This document shows, piece by piece, positions 1-8,003 of a DNA stretch of 48,254 bases (the first letter of the stretch is position 1; each line of letters starts with the position of its first letter). The stretch lies in NCBI GenBank assembly GCA_028715605.1, contig JAQURM010000013.1, positions 1 to 48,254 of the forward strand, written 5' to 3'. The stretch is from Desulfovibrionales bacterium. GTDB taxonomy: Bacteria; Desulfobacterota; QYQD01. The translations under genes were made by a program, and so were the position numbers. Under the pieces are notes generated by a model. The model worked only from the letters and a program-made list of their open reading frames with translations, was not told the origin of the DNA and searched no databases.

Positions 1-1430
1 CCCAGGGCGAATTCTTCACGCATACGCTCGAATATAAGGATGTTGGAATCGAGGGCCATCCCAATAGAGAGGATAATGCCGGCGATGCCCGGCAACGTAA
101 GGGTGGCATTAAATAAAGAGAGGGCGGCAAAAAGAAACAGGATGTTCAACATGAGAGCGAAATTGGCCATGATACCCGAAACCCGGTAATAGAAGACCAT
201 GAAGATCACAACAAGCAGCGTGCCTACGATGCCCGACATAAACCCTTTTTGAATGGAATCCAACCCCAGAGATGGGCCGACGGTTACGTTTTGAATGATC
301 CTTACCGGGGCCGGCAGCGCTCCGGCCTTGAGGACTATGGCCAGATCATGGGCCTCTTCCGAGGTGAAAGAGCCGGTGATCTGGGCGCTTCCCCCGGCGA
401 TCCTTTCCCGGATTACCGGCGCTGAACGGGCTATCCCGTCCAGGATGATGGCCAGCCGTTTGTTTACATTGGCGCCGGTTATTTCTTCAAAGATACGGGC
501 CCCGCGGTCATTCAGCTCCAAGGCCACGTAGGGTTCGTTATAATCTCCTCCAATCCTGACCTGGGCATTTTTGATAGCATCACCGGTCATCATGGTTTTG
601 CTCCAGACGAGGAGAGGTATCTTTTCTACGGTGCCGGTTTCCTTGCGTTCCCGTTTTTCCAGATAAACCTCTCTGTCTGCGGGGATAAACGGGCGCAGTG
701 CGTTGTTAATATCTGCCGGGCTGAACCCCTCCCTTAGCCGGCCGGAACGCATGGCCTCATCCATCAGCCGATTGAGATCCAATTGCGTCTGGTCGTCAAC
801 CAGCCTGAATTCCAGAAGTGCGGTTTGACCGATTAAGGCCAGGGCCCTCTGCGGATCTTTGACCCCCGGCAGTTGCACCACTATTTCGTCTTCACCCTGA
901 CGGACTATGATCGGTTCAGCCACTCCGAACTGGTCGATACGGTTGCGTATGATCTCCAGGCTGCGATCCACGGCGTTGTCGCTAATGTCTTTGAGGACGG
1001 CATTTTTAAGACCCAACGTCAACCGGGGGAATGCCCCGTCGATACTTGAGGAGACTATTCCCAGATCCGGGAATTCATCCGCTATTATTTTTTTAGCCTG
1101 GGTTTCCGCTTCCTTATTAGGCAGGGAAAAAATGACTTGATGCGGATTATTGCTTTGCAGTTGTATAGCCGTAATCTCTCTTTTCTGAAGCACTTCCTTA
1201 AGGTCGCGTGCCGAGAATGCAAGGGTGTTATTAATAGCCTGCTCAACATCCACACGGAGTATGAGGTGCATACCCCCCTGAAGATCCAACCCGAGTTTGA
1301 ATCCTTCACTACCCAGGTATTTTTTCCACCAGGAGGGGAGATTCTTATTAAAAGACGGGAGCGTAAAAAATACAGCTAACAGGATGAGTAAGAAGAAAAA
1401 GATAAATTTATTGCGCAGTCCTTTTGGCAT
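1..1430 (-). CDS. secD: Protein translocase subunit SecD (3' end outside window)
   Basis: Membrane subunit of the SecDF complex, which uses the proton gradient to help pull proteins through SecYEG. About 476 codons are visible. The product begins with a hydrophobic segment, followed by the family motif GLDLQGGMHL, a long periplasmic domain, and near the window edge the transmembrane region ending in the conserved stretch DSNILIFERMREEF. The C-terminus lies beyond base 1. ATG at 1430 is preferred because GGGAG lies about 10 nt upstream; an in-frame ATG at 1439 would have almost no spacing. The tRNA-Leu gene ends only 25 nt upstream with no room for a terminator, so both are probably on one transcript. 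secF is expected further left. Confidence 0.95.
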   Translation of the reverse strand, partial: MPKGLRNKFIFFFLLILLAVFFTLPSFNKNLPSWWKKYLGSEGFKLGLDLQGGMHLILRVDVEQAINNTLAFSARDLKEVLQKREITAIQLQSNNPHQVIFSLPNKEAETQAKKIIADEFPDLGIVSSSIDGAFPRLTLGLKNAVLKDISDNAVDRSLEIIRNRIDQFGVAEPIIVRQGEDEIVVQLPGVKDPQRALALIGQTALLEFRLVDDQTQLDLNRLMDEAMRSGRLREGFSPADINNALRPFIPADREVYLEKRERKETGTVEKIPLLVWSKTMMTGDAIKNAQVRIGGDYNEPYVALELNDRGARIFEEITGANVNKRLAIILDGIARSAPVIRERIAGGSAQITGSFTSEEAHDLAIVLKAGALPAPVRIIQNVTVGPSLGLDSIQKGFMSGIVGTLLVVIFMVFYYRVSGIMANFALMLNILFLFAALSLFNATLTLPGIAGIILSIGMALDSNILIFERMREEFAL

Positions 1431-1455
1431 AATGTGCATTCTCCCGGACAAAAAA

Positions 1456-1543
1456 TGGTGCCTGGGGCCGGAATCGAACCGGCACGGTGACAAGCACCGA
1501 GGGATTTTAAGTCCCTTGCGTCTACCTATTCCGCCACCCAGGC
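1456..1543 (-). tRNA. tRNA-Leu (anticodon UAA)
   Basis: An 88-nt cloverleaf with acceptor GCCTGGG/CCCAGGC, a long class II variable arm typical of leucine tRNAs, anticodon TAA in loop CTTAAAA, T-arm GGTTCGATTCC and an encoded CCA end. A consensus-like promoter lies upstream and secD follows immediately. Confidence 0.97.
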
Positions 1544-1576
1544 ACTTGAGGTTTGCGTATGTATCTAAGCTATCGC

Positions 1577-1605
1577 CTTATATTACTTTAGGGTCATTCT
1601 GTCAA
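1577..1605 (-). promoter_or_regulatory. Promoter of tRNA-Leu (and probably secD)
   Basis: On the minus strand TTGACA (1605-1600) and TATAAG (1582-1577) are separated by exactly 17 nt, a near-perfect sigma-70 type promoter. It lies 34 nt upstream of the tRNA 5' end. Confidence 0.8.
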
Positions 1606-1672
1606 GTATCTCCAGGCCGTTAGAGCCCCGGATTGCGACGTGATGGCCCGGCTAAAAATGGGCAAAAAAGCC

Positions 1673-1701
1673 TTGACAAATTACCTGCTGATAAATAATA
1701 T
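1673..1701 (+). promoter_or_regulatory. Promoter of tRNA-Phe
   Basis: TTGACA (1673-1678) and TAATAT (1696-1701) with a 17-nt spacer. The tRNA begins 14 nt after the -10 box, as expected for a short-leader stable RNA transcript. Confidence 0.8.
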
Positions 1702-1714
1702 GCGTCCACTTTAT

Positions 1715-1790
1715 GCCGAGATAGCTCAGTCGGTAGAGCACCGGACTGAAAATCCGGGTGTCCCCAGTTCGATTCTGGGTCTCGGCACCA
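1715..1790 (+). tRNA. tRNA-Phe (anticodon GAA)
   Basis: A 76-nt cloverleaf with acceptor GCCGAGA paired to TCTCGGC, D-arm AGCTCAGTCGGTAGAGC, anticodon loop CTGAAAA with GAA, T-arm AGTTCGATTCT and an encoded CCA. It has its own promoter and terminator. Confidence 0.97.
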
Positions 1791-1811
1791 TTACAAAATC
1801 TCCTTTTTACG

Positions 1812-1842
1812 AACGCCCTTGGTTAAGCCAGGGGCGTTTTTT
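1812..1842 (+). terminator. Rho-independent terminator after tRNA-Phe
   Basis: An 11-bp stem, AACGCCCTTGG with CCAGGGGCGTT (one G-T pair), with loop TTAAG, followed by a run of T. Confidence 0.85.
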
Positions 1843-1947
1843 ACGTTTGAGGGCATCTAACCCCTTGACAGTAAAGTTATGTGATATAGAGTTATGTCCA
1901 GCGCTATGTATATAATTAAGGTGTGAGAGTTCTCGCCGGGGGATGGA

Positions 1948-3948
1948 GTGAAATATCTACTAAAAGGCATATTTTTTCTATTTTTCATCCTTGTAGTAAC
2001 CTGCGCCTATGCCGCTGAGCCTTCTTATCCAGCCGATGCGGTGTGGACAAGACCGGGAGCGCATTTTTCTTCGGTAAAGATATACGATGCCAGAGAGAGG
2101 CTTATTACCCGGTTACTTCCCGATCATAAAGAAATGGTGAAGATAGACCAGATTCCGATCGACTTGCAAAATGCCTTGGTGGCGGTTGAAGATCATCGTT
2201 TTTACAGCCATCACGGCGTAGATGTACTCGGTGTAGGACGGGCTCTGGTTAAAAATATTATCAGGGGGAGGGTGGTAGAAGGCGGCTCTACCATCACCCA
2301 ACAACTGGTAAAAAACATGCTGCTTTCTAACGAAAAGACCATGTCCCGCAAATTCAAGGAGGGTATGCTGGCCCTGGAATTTGAACAGAAGTATTCGAAA
2401 AAACAGATACTCGAGATGTATTTTAATTATGTCTATTTTGGCAGTGGGGCATGGGGAGTACAACAAGCCGCCCGCCTCTATTTTGACAAAAATGTCAGCG
2501 ACCTCTCTCTGGCAGAATGTGCGGTTTTATCCGGTATTCCTAAGTCACCGAATAATTTTAATCCATTTGCCGGCAAGGTTCGTTCTAAAGAAAGACGCAA
2601 TCTGGTATTGTCTAAAATGGTTGAACACGGATTTCTGGATAAGAAAAGGGCCTCCAGGGCGCTGAAATCCCCTCTCTCAGTGGCAAATCAACCAGGCAAA
2701 TCTTATTTTTCCGAATATATCAGACAAAAATTGATTGACCGTTTCGGAGAAGGTGTCATTCGCACTGGTGGATATAAAATTTATACTACACTCGATCTTG
2801 ATCTCCAGAGGTCAGCGGAGCAGGCGTTGGCTGATGGATTGAAGCGTGTAGAAGGGAAAAGCTCCCGGGCCGCCGGCCTGCAAGGGGCTTTTTTGGCCGT
2901 TGATCCACGAAATGGTCATATTAAGGCGGTAGTCGGTGGACGGGATTTCCATAGCAGCCCGTATAACCGCGCTTTTTACGCCAGGCGTCAGCCGGGTTCC
3001 AGTTTTAAGCCTTTTATATATGCGGCGGCCCTGGAAAAGGGCTTCCCGGTTTCTTCTATCTGGAGTGACGAGTCCTTATCATACGATATCGGCAATGGCA
3101 AGGTGTGGAAGCCATCCAACTATGACAACAAATACTTCGGTCACCAATCGCTGCGTGACGCCCTGGCCTATTCCAATAATCTCGTTACTATCAGGTTACT
3201 GGAAGCTATCGGCATTGCGTCGGTCCAGGATGTAGCCGGAAGGTTGGGGGTTAAGAGCCAGCTTGAATATAATCTATCCCTGGCCTTGGGGACTTCCGAG
3301 ACGAGTCTGCAGGAATTAGTCTATGCCTATGCCGCCTTTGCCGATCATGGCCGGATGTCAGCCCCCCTTTCCATTTTAAAGATTGCTGACCGTGGAGGCA
3401 ATGTAGTCTTTGAAGGGGCGCCTAGTATCTCTCAGGGCATAAGCCGGGAAGCGGCTTATTTGATTACTGATATGCTGAAAGGGGCGGTGGACTACGGCAC
3501 TGCCAAAAATGTCCGGGTATATGGTTTTAAAGGTATCTGTGCGGGCAAGACGGGGACCACAGATGACTGCACCGATGCCTGGTTTATTGGATATGCACCT
3601 GAGATAGCGGCAGGTTTATGGGTGGGGTATGATCAACCTCGGAGCATGGGAAGGGCCTTGACCGGTGGCGCTGTCTGTGCCCCGATATGGGCAGAGTTCA
3701 TGTGTAAAGCCAAACATTATATCTCGCTTACTCCATTTATAATGCCGGAGACATTAATTATGCAGAAAATAGATCCGGCTACGGGCCTTCTGGCGGCAGA
3801 TGCCTGTCCTCAGAAGAAAATGGAACTTTTTATCCCGGGAACAGAGCCCACTACCTACTGCACCGAACATGGTTTGACGCCGATAGAATCTCTTATTCAA
3901 TTCCTTGCCCCCACCAGGGAATCCCAGCCCAAAGTTCATAAGCCATAG
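1948..3948 (+). CDS. mrcA: Class A penicillin-binding protein (PBP1A family)
   Basis: Bifunctional peptidoglycan synthase: polymerises glycan strands and cross-links the peptides at the outer face of the cytoplasmic membrane. The 666-residue product starts with a hydrophobic N-terminal anchor (about 5-22). The glycosyltransferase 51 domain shows the catalytic Glu81 in EDHRFYSHHG, then GGSTITQQL and the NYVYFGSGAWG motif. The transpeptidase domain has SSFK with nucleophile Ser351, an SNN motif near 410 and KTG at 534-536. The start is a GTG behind GGGGGATGGA. The length is somewhat short for PBP1A because there is no large C-terminal extension. It appears monocistronic. Confidence 0.93.
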   Translation: MKYLLKGIFFLFFILVVTCAYAAEPSYPADAVWTRPGAHFSSVKIYDARERLITRLLPDHKEMVKIDQIPIDLQNALVAVEDHRFYSHHGVDVLGVGRALVKNIIRGRVVEGGSTITQQLVKNMLLSNEKTMSRKFKEGMLALEFEQKYSKKQILEMYFNYVYFGSGAWGVQQAARLYFDKNVSDLSLAECAVLSGIPKSPNNFNPFAGKVRSKERRNLVLSKMVEHGFLDKKRASRALKSPLSVANQPGKSYFSEYIRQKLIDRFGEGVIRTGGYKIYTTLDLDLQRSAEQALADGLKRVEGKSSRAAGLQGAFLAVDPRNGHIKAVVGGRDFHSSPYNRAFYARRQPGSSFKPFIYAAALEKGFPVSSIWSDESLSYDIGNGKVWKPSNYDNKYFGHQSLRDALAYSNNLVTIRLLEAIGIASVQDVAGRLGVKSQLEYNLSLALGTSETSLQELVYAYAAFADHGRMSAPLSILKIADRGGNVVFEGAPSISQGISREAAYLITDMLKGAVDYGTAKNVRVYGFKGICAGKTGTTDDCTDAWFIGYAPEIAAGLWVGYDQPRSMGRALTGGAVCAPIWAEFMCKAKHYISLTPFIMPETLIMQKIDPATGLLAADACPQKKMELFIPGTEPTTYCTEHGLTPIESLIQFLAPTRESQPKVHKP

Positions 3949-4031
3949 CCTCTTAACCTATCAGGATTTTCGTAACACTTTAGCCTTCCATCTCCCAGAC
4001 ACCTACTACATTCGTTTTTAAAGGGCTAACT

Positions 4032-4040
4032 TGTTATAAT
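4032..4040 (+). promoter_or_regulatory. Extended -10 promoter for the PilZ pair
   Basis: TGTTATAAT matches an extended -10 element (TGnTATAAT) 56 nt upstream of the first PilZ gene. The -35 region is poor. It is the only good candidate in the 3949-4095 gap. Confidence 0.45.
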
Positions 4041-4095
4041 TTTTTACAAAACCTTTTAAGTATTTATTTTCTTTTCCGATACTATTTAGGAAGGT

Positions 4096-4572
4096 ATGGA
4101 GTTGCCGGATAGAAGCCATCTTATAAATTGCAGGGCGCTTGTGATCGGAATATTGGGAATAATATTTAGTGAAAAGAGGAAATTTAAAAGGTTAGACGTT
4201 GGCTTGCCGGTCCGCTTGTGTGTTGTAGAAACCGCGCCTTTGAGGCCGGTTACCAGTAGTATTATCGGTAAGTTATGCGACTTGACGCCAGCAGGGGCAC
4301 GAGTTGAGGTAGGTGCAGTCATTATCAACGGATTGCACCTTTTTTATGATGTTAACAACCACCCGTATCGCAGATTGGAATTAACCCTGGAGATGCCGGA
4401 TAACAGTGGAAAGATCAGTTTCCAAGGCCGGATAAGCTGGTATGACCGGAAAAAAGATGCCTCCCAATTTAATTATAATTTTGGGGTAGAGCTGGTTGAT
4501 ATTACACCGGAAGAACGCGAAAGGCTTTATAATTTTCTATTTAATATAAAAAAGGCCTCAAACAATGGATAA
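4096..4572 (+). CDS. PilZ domain protein
   Basis: A 158-residue protein whose body from about residue 26 fits a PilZ fold, the usual bacterial cyclic-di-GMP receptor. It has a basic N-terminal patch (EKRKFKRLD) and the DLTPAGARVEV stretch, which corresponds to the second PilZ binding motif (D/N-x-S-x-x-G) with Thr for Ser. The C-terminal half ends with ITPEERERLYNFLF, typical of PilZ proteins. What it controls cannot be told from the sequence. The ATG at 4096 lies only 1 nt after AGGAAGG, so a TTG at 4102 (7 nt spacing) may be the true start. It overlaps the next PilZ gene by 8 nt, so the two are co-translated. Confidence 0.75.
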   Translation: MELPDRSHLINCRALVIGILGIIFSEKRKFKRLDVGLPVRLCVVETAPLRPVTSSIIGKLCDLTPAGARVEVGAVIINGLHLFYDVNNHPYRRLELTLEMPDNSGKISFQGRISWYDRKKDASQFNYNFGVELVDITPEERERLYNFLFNIKKASNNG

Positions 4573-4927
4573 AAGAAAGAGAACAAGAGTTGACTTTTCA
4601 ATAAAGGTGGAAGTAGCCAAATCCGGTGGCGAATTTAAGTACATGGATTTGAGAGATTTAAGTATGCGGGGCCTGTATGCCTATACCCGGAAACCTTTTA
4701 ATATAGGTGAAGACTGCGATATCCGGATCAGCCTTATCGAGAGTAATAATGAGGCCGTCATAGGCTTAAAAGGAGTAGTGGTACGCAGGGACGATAAAGG
4801 TATGGGTATCCAATTTACGGAGATAGATGCAGACGGATTTCAGCACTTAAGAAATATAATGTATTATAATACGGGTGACCCGGAAAAGATAGATAAAGAA
4901 CTGGCCCTTCCTTCTTTTAAGCCCTGA
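4565..4927 (+). CDS. PilZ domain protein
   Basis: A 120-residue single-domain PilZ protein. It opens with the basic motif DKRKRTRVDF and has RDLSMRGLYAYT, a good match to the cyclic-di-GMP binding D-x-S-x-x-G motif. The C-terminal half includes GMGIQFTEID. The ATG lies inside the end of the upstream PilZ gene, so two PilZ domains are made from one message and could act as a pair. Its stop codon abuts the truncated metallo-hydrolase gene on the other strand. Confidence 0.8.
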   Translation: MDKRKRTRVDFSIKVEVAKSGGEFKYMDLRDLSMRGLYAYTRKPFNIGEDCDIRISLIESNNEAVIGLKGVVVRRDDKGMGIQFTEIDADGFQHLRNIMYYNTGDPEKIDKELALPSFKP

Positions 4928-4929
4928 TA

Positions 4930-5172
4930 TTCCCCCTGATCCACCATCAAGGCATCATCATTCATGATCTCCCCGTATTTTTCACCTATCTCGGGCGGCA
5001 CCATAAATTCTTCCAACCCCGTATCCACCAGTATATTCTTTTCCCCGCCGGCAATATAAAAGACATAAATAGGGATCCAGATGCGCTTTCCATAATAACG
5101 CTGGTAAGTCATTATCCCCTGGTCGGTTTCATTAGCCCCTACAGTGAGGGGATATATGGTGTACTCTTTCAT
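4930..5172 (-). pseudogene. Truncated metallo-beta-lactamase-fold hydrolase (5' fragment)
   Basis: The minus-strand reading frame from ATG 5172 encodes about 80 residues that look like the start of an MBL-fold hydrolase: strands leading to the ILVDTGLEEF motif, then PPEIGEKYGEI. The family should continue for another 150-200 residues through the metal-binding HxHxDH motif. Here similarity stops and the frame runs into the antisense of the PilZ gene (nominal frame end 4864). I read it as the remnant of a gene whose 3' part was deleted. An alternative is an unusually short relative, but without metal ligands it could not work as an MBL enzyme. Confidence 0.6.
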
Positions 5173-5324
5173 CGAAAGCTCTCTTATGTCTCGATGAGCG
5201 GTTTTTTAATTCATTTTACTACAAACAATGGACGACAGGCAACATACTGGAGACGATTTATTGATTTACACCTGATTCTTGTTAGGTTATATATTTTAAA
5301 TCTTACCTATTGTTTTGAAGGACA

Positions 5325-6353
5325 GTGTTGGACTCTTTTGATCGTAGTCTTTTGAATATCCTGCAGCGCAGTTTCCCCCTCACCTCAGAGCCTTACGCGG
5401 CTGTAGCCTCGGCGCTTCATTCCAGGGAGAGTGACGTTATCAGCAGGATAGCCGGTTTGAAAGAAGAGGGTATAATCCGCCAGATCAGCGCCATCTTTGC
5501 CCCCCCGGCCGTGGGTTATCAGACCTGCCTGGTGGCTATGGCGGTTGACGAAGACCGCGTAGGGCAGGCGGCTCAGGTCATCAACCGGGAACGGGGCGTA
5601 AGCCATAACTACCTGCGCGAAGATGAATTTAATATGTGGTTCACCATTGCCGTGCCTCCCGGGGCCGACCTGCAATCTGAGGTCGGGAGGCTGGGGGCTG
5701 CTGCCGCTGCACGGAAGACCTTGACCCTTCCGGCGGTGAAACTTTATAAGATCGCCGTGGTGATGGATATGGAAGGGGAGAATTCAGAGGAAGAAGGCGG
5801 AAAAATAAGTGAAATGGATGGAGAGGCGCGCACTTTCACACCAGCTCTTCCTGAGCCAGAAGATATTCACATCATACGATGCATACAGGAAGACCTTCCT
5901 TTGATAAGGCAACCGTTTCTGGCCTGGGCCGGGAGTCTGTCGCTGGAAGAGGATTATTTAATTGATTGGATCAAGTCATGCCTGGAAAAGGGGGTTATCC
6001 GGCGCTTTGCCGCCCTTCTTAGGCACCGCAAGGCAGGATTTTTAGCTAATGCCATGGTGGCCTGGGAGTGTCCATTAGAGATAATAGACCGCCAGGGACA
6101 AATCCTGGCGGCCCAACCTGAGGTCACGCATTGTTACTACCGTGTGCCCGCGCCTGGTTGGCCCTATAATCTGTATGCCATGGTACATGCCAGGGATAGA
6201 GTGAGATGTGACCGGTTGATAGAGCGACTTATCACGACGAGTGGCTTGAATAAGTTCAAGGTCTTATATAGCGTTCGGGAGATCAAGAAGGAACGGCTTA
6301 AGCTCTTCTGGGATGAGCCGCTGAATCGTAGTTGTAAGAATGACGGGAAATAA
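5325..6353 (+). CDS. ahbAB: Siroheme decarboxylase, AhbA-AhbB fusion
   Basis: Removes two carboxyl groups from siroheme to give 12,18-didecarboxysiroheme, the first committed step of the siroheme-dependent heme pathway of sulfate reducers and archaea. The 342-residue protein contains two Lrp/AsnC-like halves: about 1-145 (AhbA-like) and 185-335 (AhbB-like), joined by an acidic linker (150-175). Each half begins with a winged helix and has the conserved signature: HNYLRE followed by FNMWF (His94), and HCYYR followed by PYNLY (His269). AhbA and AhbB are usually separate genes. The start is GTG 5325 or TTG 5328 (better spacing from GAAGGA). It lies directly upstream of dsrAB, whose active site needs siroheme, but a separate promoter intervenes. 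Confidence 0.85.
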   Translation: MLDSFDRSLLNILQRSFPLTSEPYAAVASALHSRESDVISRIAGLKEEGIIRQISAIFAPPAVGYQTCLVAMAVDEDRVGQAAQVINRERGVSHNYLREDEFNMWFTIAVPPGADLQSEVGRLGAAAAARKTLTLPAVKLYKIAVVMDMEGENSEEEGGKISEMDGEARTFTPALPEPEDIHIIRCIQEDLPLIRQPFLAWAGSLSLEEDYLIDWIKSCLEKGVIRRFAALLRHRKAGFLANAMVAWECPLEIIDRQGQILAAQPEVTHCYYRVPAPGWPYNLYAMVHARDRVRCDRLIERLITTSGLNKFKVLYSVREIKKERLKLFWDEPLNRSCKNDGK

Positions 6354-6376
6354 GAATCTTTCCCCGGATTTTTTTA

Positions 6377-6405
6377 TTGACAAAATTATAGCGCAGGTTT
6401 ATAGA
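6377..6405 (+). promoter_or_regulatory. dsrABD promoter (twin of the dsrN promoter)
   Basis: TTGACA at 6377-6382 and TATAGA at 6400-6405 with a 17-nt spacer. The spacer and flanks closely match the promoter at 13518-13546 (TTTTTATTGACAAAATTA before the divergent middle, then GTTTATAGA). The leader to dsrA is about 270 nt, unusually long. Confidence 0.75.
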
Positions 6406-6420
6406 GATTAATACATTCCT

Positions 6421-6432
6421 GAATGGTGATTC
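6421..6432 (+). promoter_or_regulatory. Inverted repeat GAAT-N4-ATTC downstream of dsr promoter
   Basis: GAATGGTGATTC begins 15 nt after the -10 box. The same element, GAATAGTAATTC, begins 14 nt after the twin promoter of dsrN. The position just after the expected transcription start suits a repressor operator or a leader element. Confidence 0.5.
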
Positions 6433-6683
6433 AATACTCATTACGGCCACGGATATTTGCTGTGTGAGCTTTCTTTCAACAGAAAGAAACGTTTAGGTAT
6501 ATTTTTTCTTTCTTAGCTAACCTGATAAAATTATTAAGATAGGGGGGAGGTGGATATTCAGTAATTGAGTCGAGAAGCTACAATAAGTGGATAAATGGGG
6601 GCAATAAAAAGAGATTAACTTAGGTTCAGCAAGATTATCGACGACAGGCGATAGACACAATAATGTAAGGAGGTAAAGAAGTA
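6433..6683 (+). other. Long dsr leader with a perfect hairpin
   Basis: Between ahbAB and dsrA there are 330 nt without a gene. After the promoter and inverted repeat the leader holds a perfect 8-bp stem, TTTCTTTC-AACA-GAAAGAAA, at 6470-6489, followed 18 nt later by a pyrimidine-rich tract. The rest shows no open frame worth calling. dsrA has a strong ribosome site (AAGGAGG) close to its ATG. The hairpin could stabilise the message or act in regulation; nothing in the sequence decides between these. Confidence 0.5.
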
Positions 6684-7958
6684 ATGGCCAAATTTAAAAC
6701 TCCGTTGATAGATGAACTCGAAAAGGGGCCGTGGCCGAGTTTTGTTTCGGACATAAAGCGCCAGGCCAAGACAAAACCCGAGTTGGAGGACCTTCTCGGT
6801 CAGCTTGAACTCTCGTACAAGGACAAGGAAACCCACTGGAAGCACGGCGGTATCGTGGGTGTATTCGGTTATGGTGGGGGCGTCATCGGCAGATACTCCG
6901 ACATGCCCAAGGAATTCCCGGGGATTGCGCATTTTCACACTGTCCGCGTCAACCAGACCGGCGGTTTTTACTACAATACGAAGTACTTGGGGCAGCTTAT
7001 GGACATGTGGGAACGCCGCGGCAGTGGTTTGACGAACTTCCATGGTTCCACCGGTGATATGGTGCTTCTGGGGACACAGACTGATCAATTGGAAGAGATC
7101 TTCTGGGAATTGACCCACGATATGAATACTGATCTGGGCGGCTCAGGCGGAAACCTGCGCACCCCTTCCTGTTGCCTGGGGATGTCTCGCTGCGAGTATG
7201 CCTGTATTGATTCACAAGCCATTTGCCAGGAAATGACCATGGCCTATCAGGATGAGCTGCACCGACCGGCCTTCCCATATAAATTCAAGATCAAGGTATC
7301 GGGATGCCCGAATGACTGCGTGGCAGCCATTGCCCGTTCCGATTGTGCGATTATCGGTACCTGGAAAGACAATATACGCATTGATCAGTCCACAGTTGCC
7401 GCCTATGTAAACGGCGAACTGAAACCGAATGCCGGTGCTCATGCGGGCCGCGACTGGGGTAAGTTTGACATCGTAAAAGAGGTGATTAATCTCTGCCCGA
7501 CGAAATGTATGAGCTGGGATGGCAAGGAACTCAAGATCAATAACAAAGAGTGTACACGTTGTATGCACTGCATCAACGTCATGCCGCGGGCCCTTCGTCC
7601 AGGCGTGGACAAAGGTGCGACCCTCCTCTGCGGAGCAAAGGCGCCCATTCTCGAGGGGCAGAGACTGGCCACTGTGATTGTTCCTTTTATCAAGACGGAA
7701 GGGACCTTTGAGGAAATCAAAGAAGTTATTAACAAGTTGCTGGATTGGTGGATGGAGCACGGCAAGAACCGTGAGCGCATCGGCGAGCTTATCGGCCGTA
7801 TGGGTATGCGGGAAATGCTGAAGGCGACGGGTCTGCCACCTGTTCCGCAGATGGTCAAAGAACCGCGGTCGAATCCGTACATCTTCTGGGAAGAGTCAGA
7901 TGTGCCCGGCGGCTGGACGCGGGATCTCGCCGCATTCAGAAAGAAACACCCGCTATGA
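6684..7958 (+). CDS. dsrA: Dissimilatory sulfite reductase subunit alpha
   Basis: Catalytic subunit of DsrAB, which reduces sulfite with electrons delivered at a siroheme-[4Fe-4S] centre in the cytoplasm and hands the product to DsrC. The 424-residue length is typical. The siroheme-cluster ligands are visible as Cys164-x5-Cys170 (CLGMSRC) and Cys208-x3-Cys212 (CPNDC). The inserted ferredoxin domain follows, with CPTKC and CTRCMHC. It starts with ATG behind AAGGAGG and is followed 45 nt later by dsrB. The presence of dsrD suggests the reductive type of Dsr rather than the oxidative type of sulfur oxidisers. dsrC and dsrMKJOP are not in this window. Confidence 0.97.
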   Translation: MAKFKTPLIDELEKGPWPSFVSDIKRQAKTKPELEDLLGQLELSYKDKETHWKHGGIVGVFGYGGGVIGRYSDMPKEFPGIAHFHTVRVNQTGGFYYNTKYLGQLMDMWERRGSGLTNFHGSTGDMVLLGTQTDQLEEIFWELTHDMNTDLGGSGGNLRTPSCCLGMSRCEYACIDSQAICQEMTMAYQDELHRPAFPYKFKIKVSGCPNDCVAAIARSDCAIIGTWKDNIRIDQSTVAAYVNGELKPNAGAHAGRDWGKFDIVKEVINLCPTKCMSWDGKELKINNKECTRCMHCINVMPRALRPGVDKGATLLCGAKAPILEGQRLATVIVPFIKTEGTFEEIKEVINKLLDWWMEHGKNRERIGELIGRMGMREMLKATGLPPVPQMVKEPRSNPYIFWEESDVPGGWTRDLAAFRKKHPL

Positions 7959-8003
7959 TGATCAGAGAATATATATATAACTAAATTAGGAGGTCAGAGA
8001 ATT

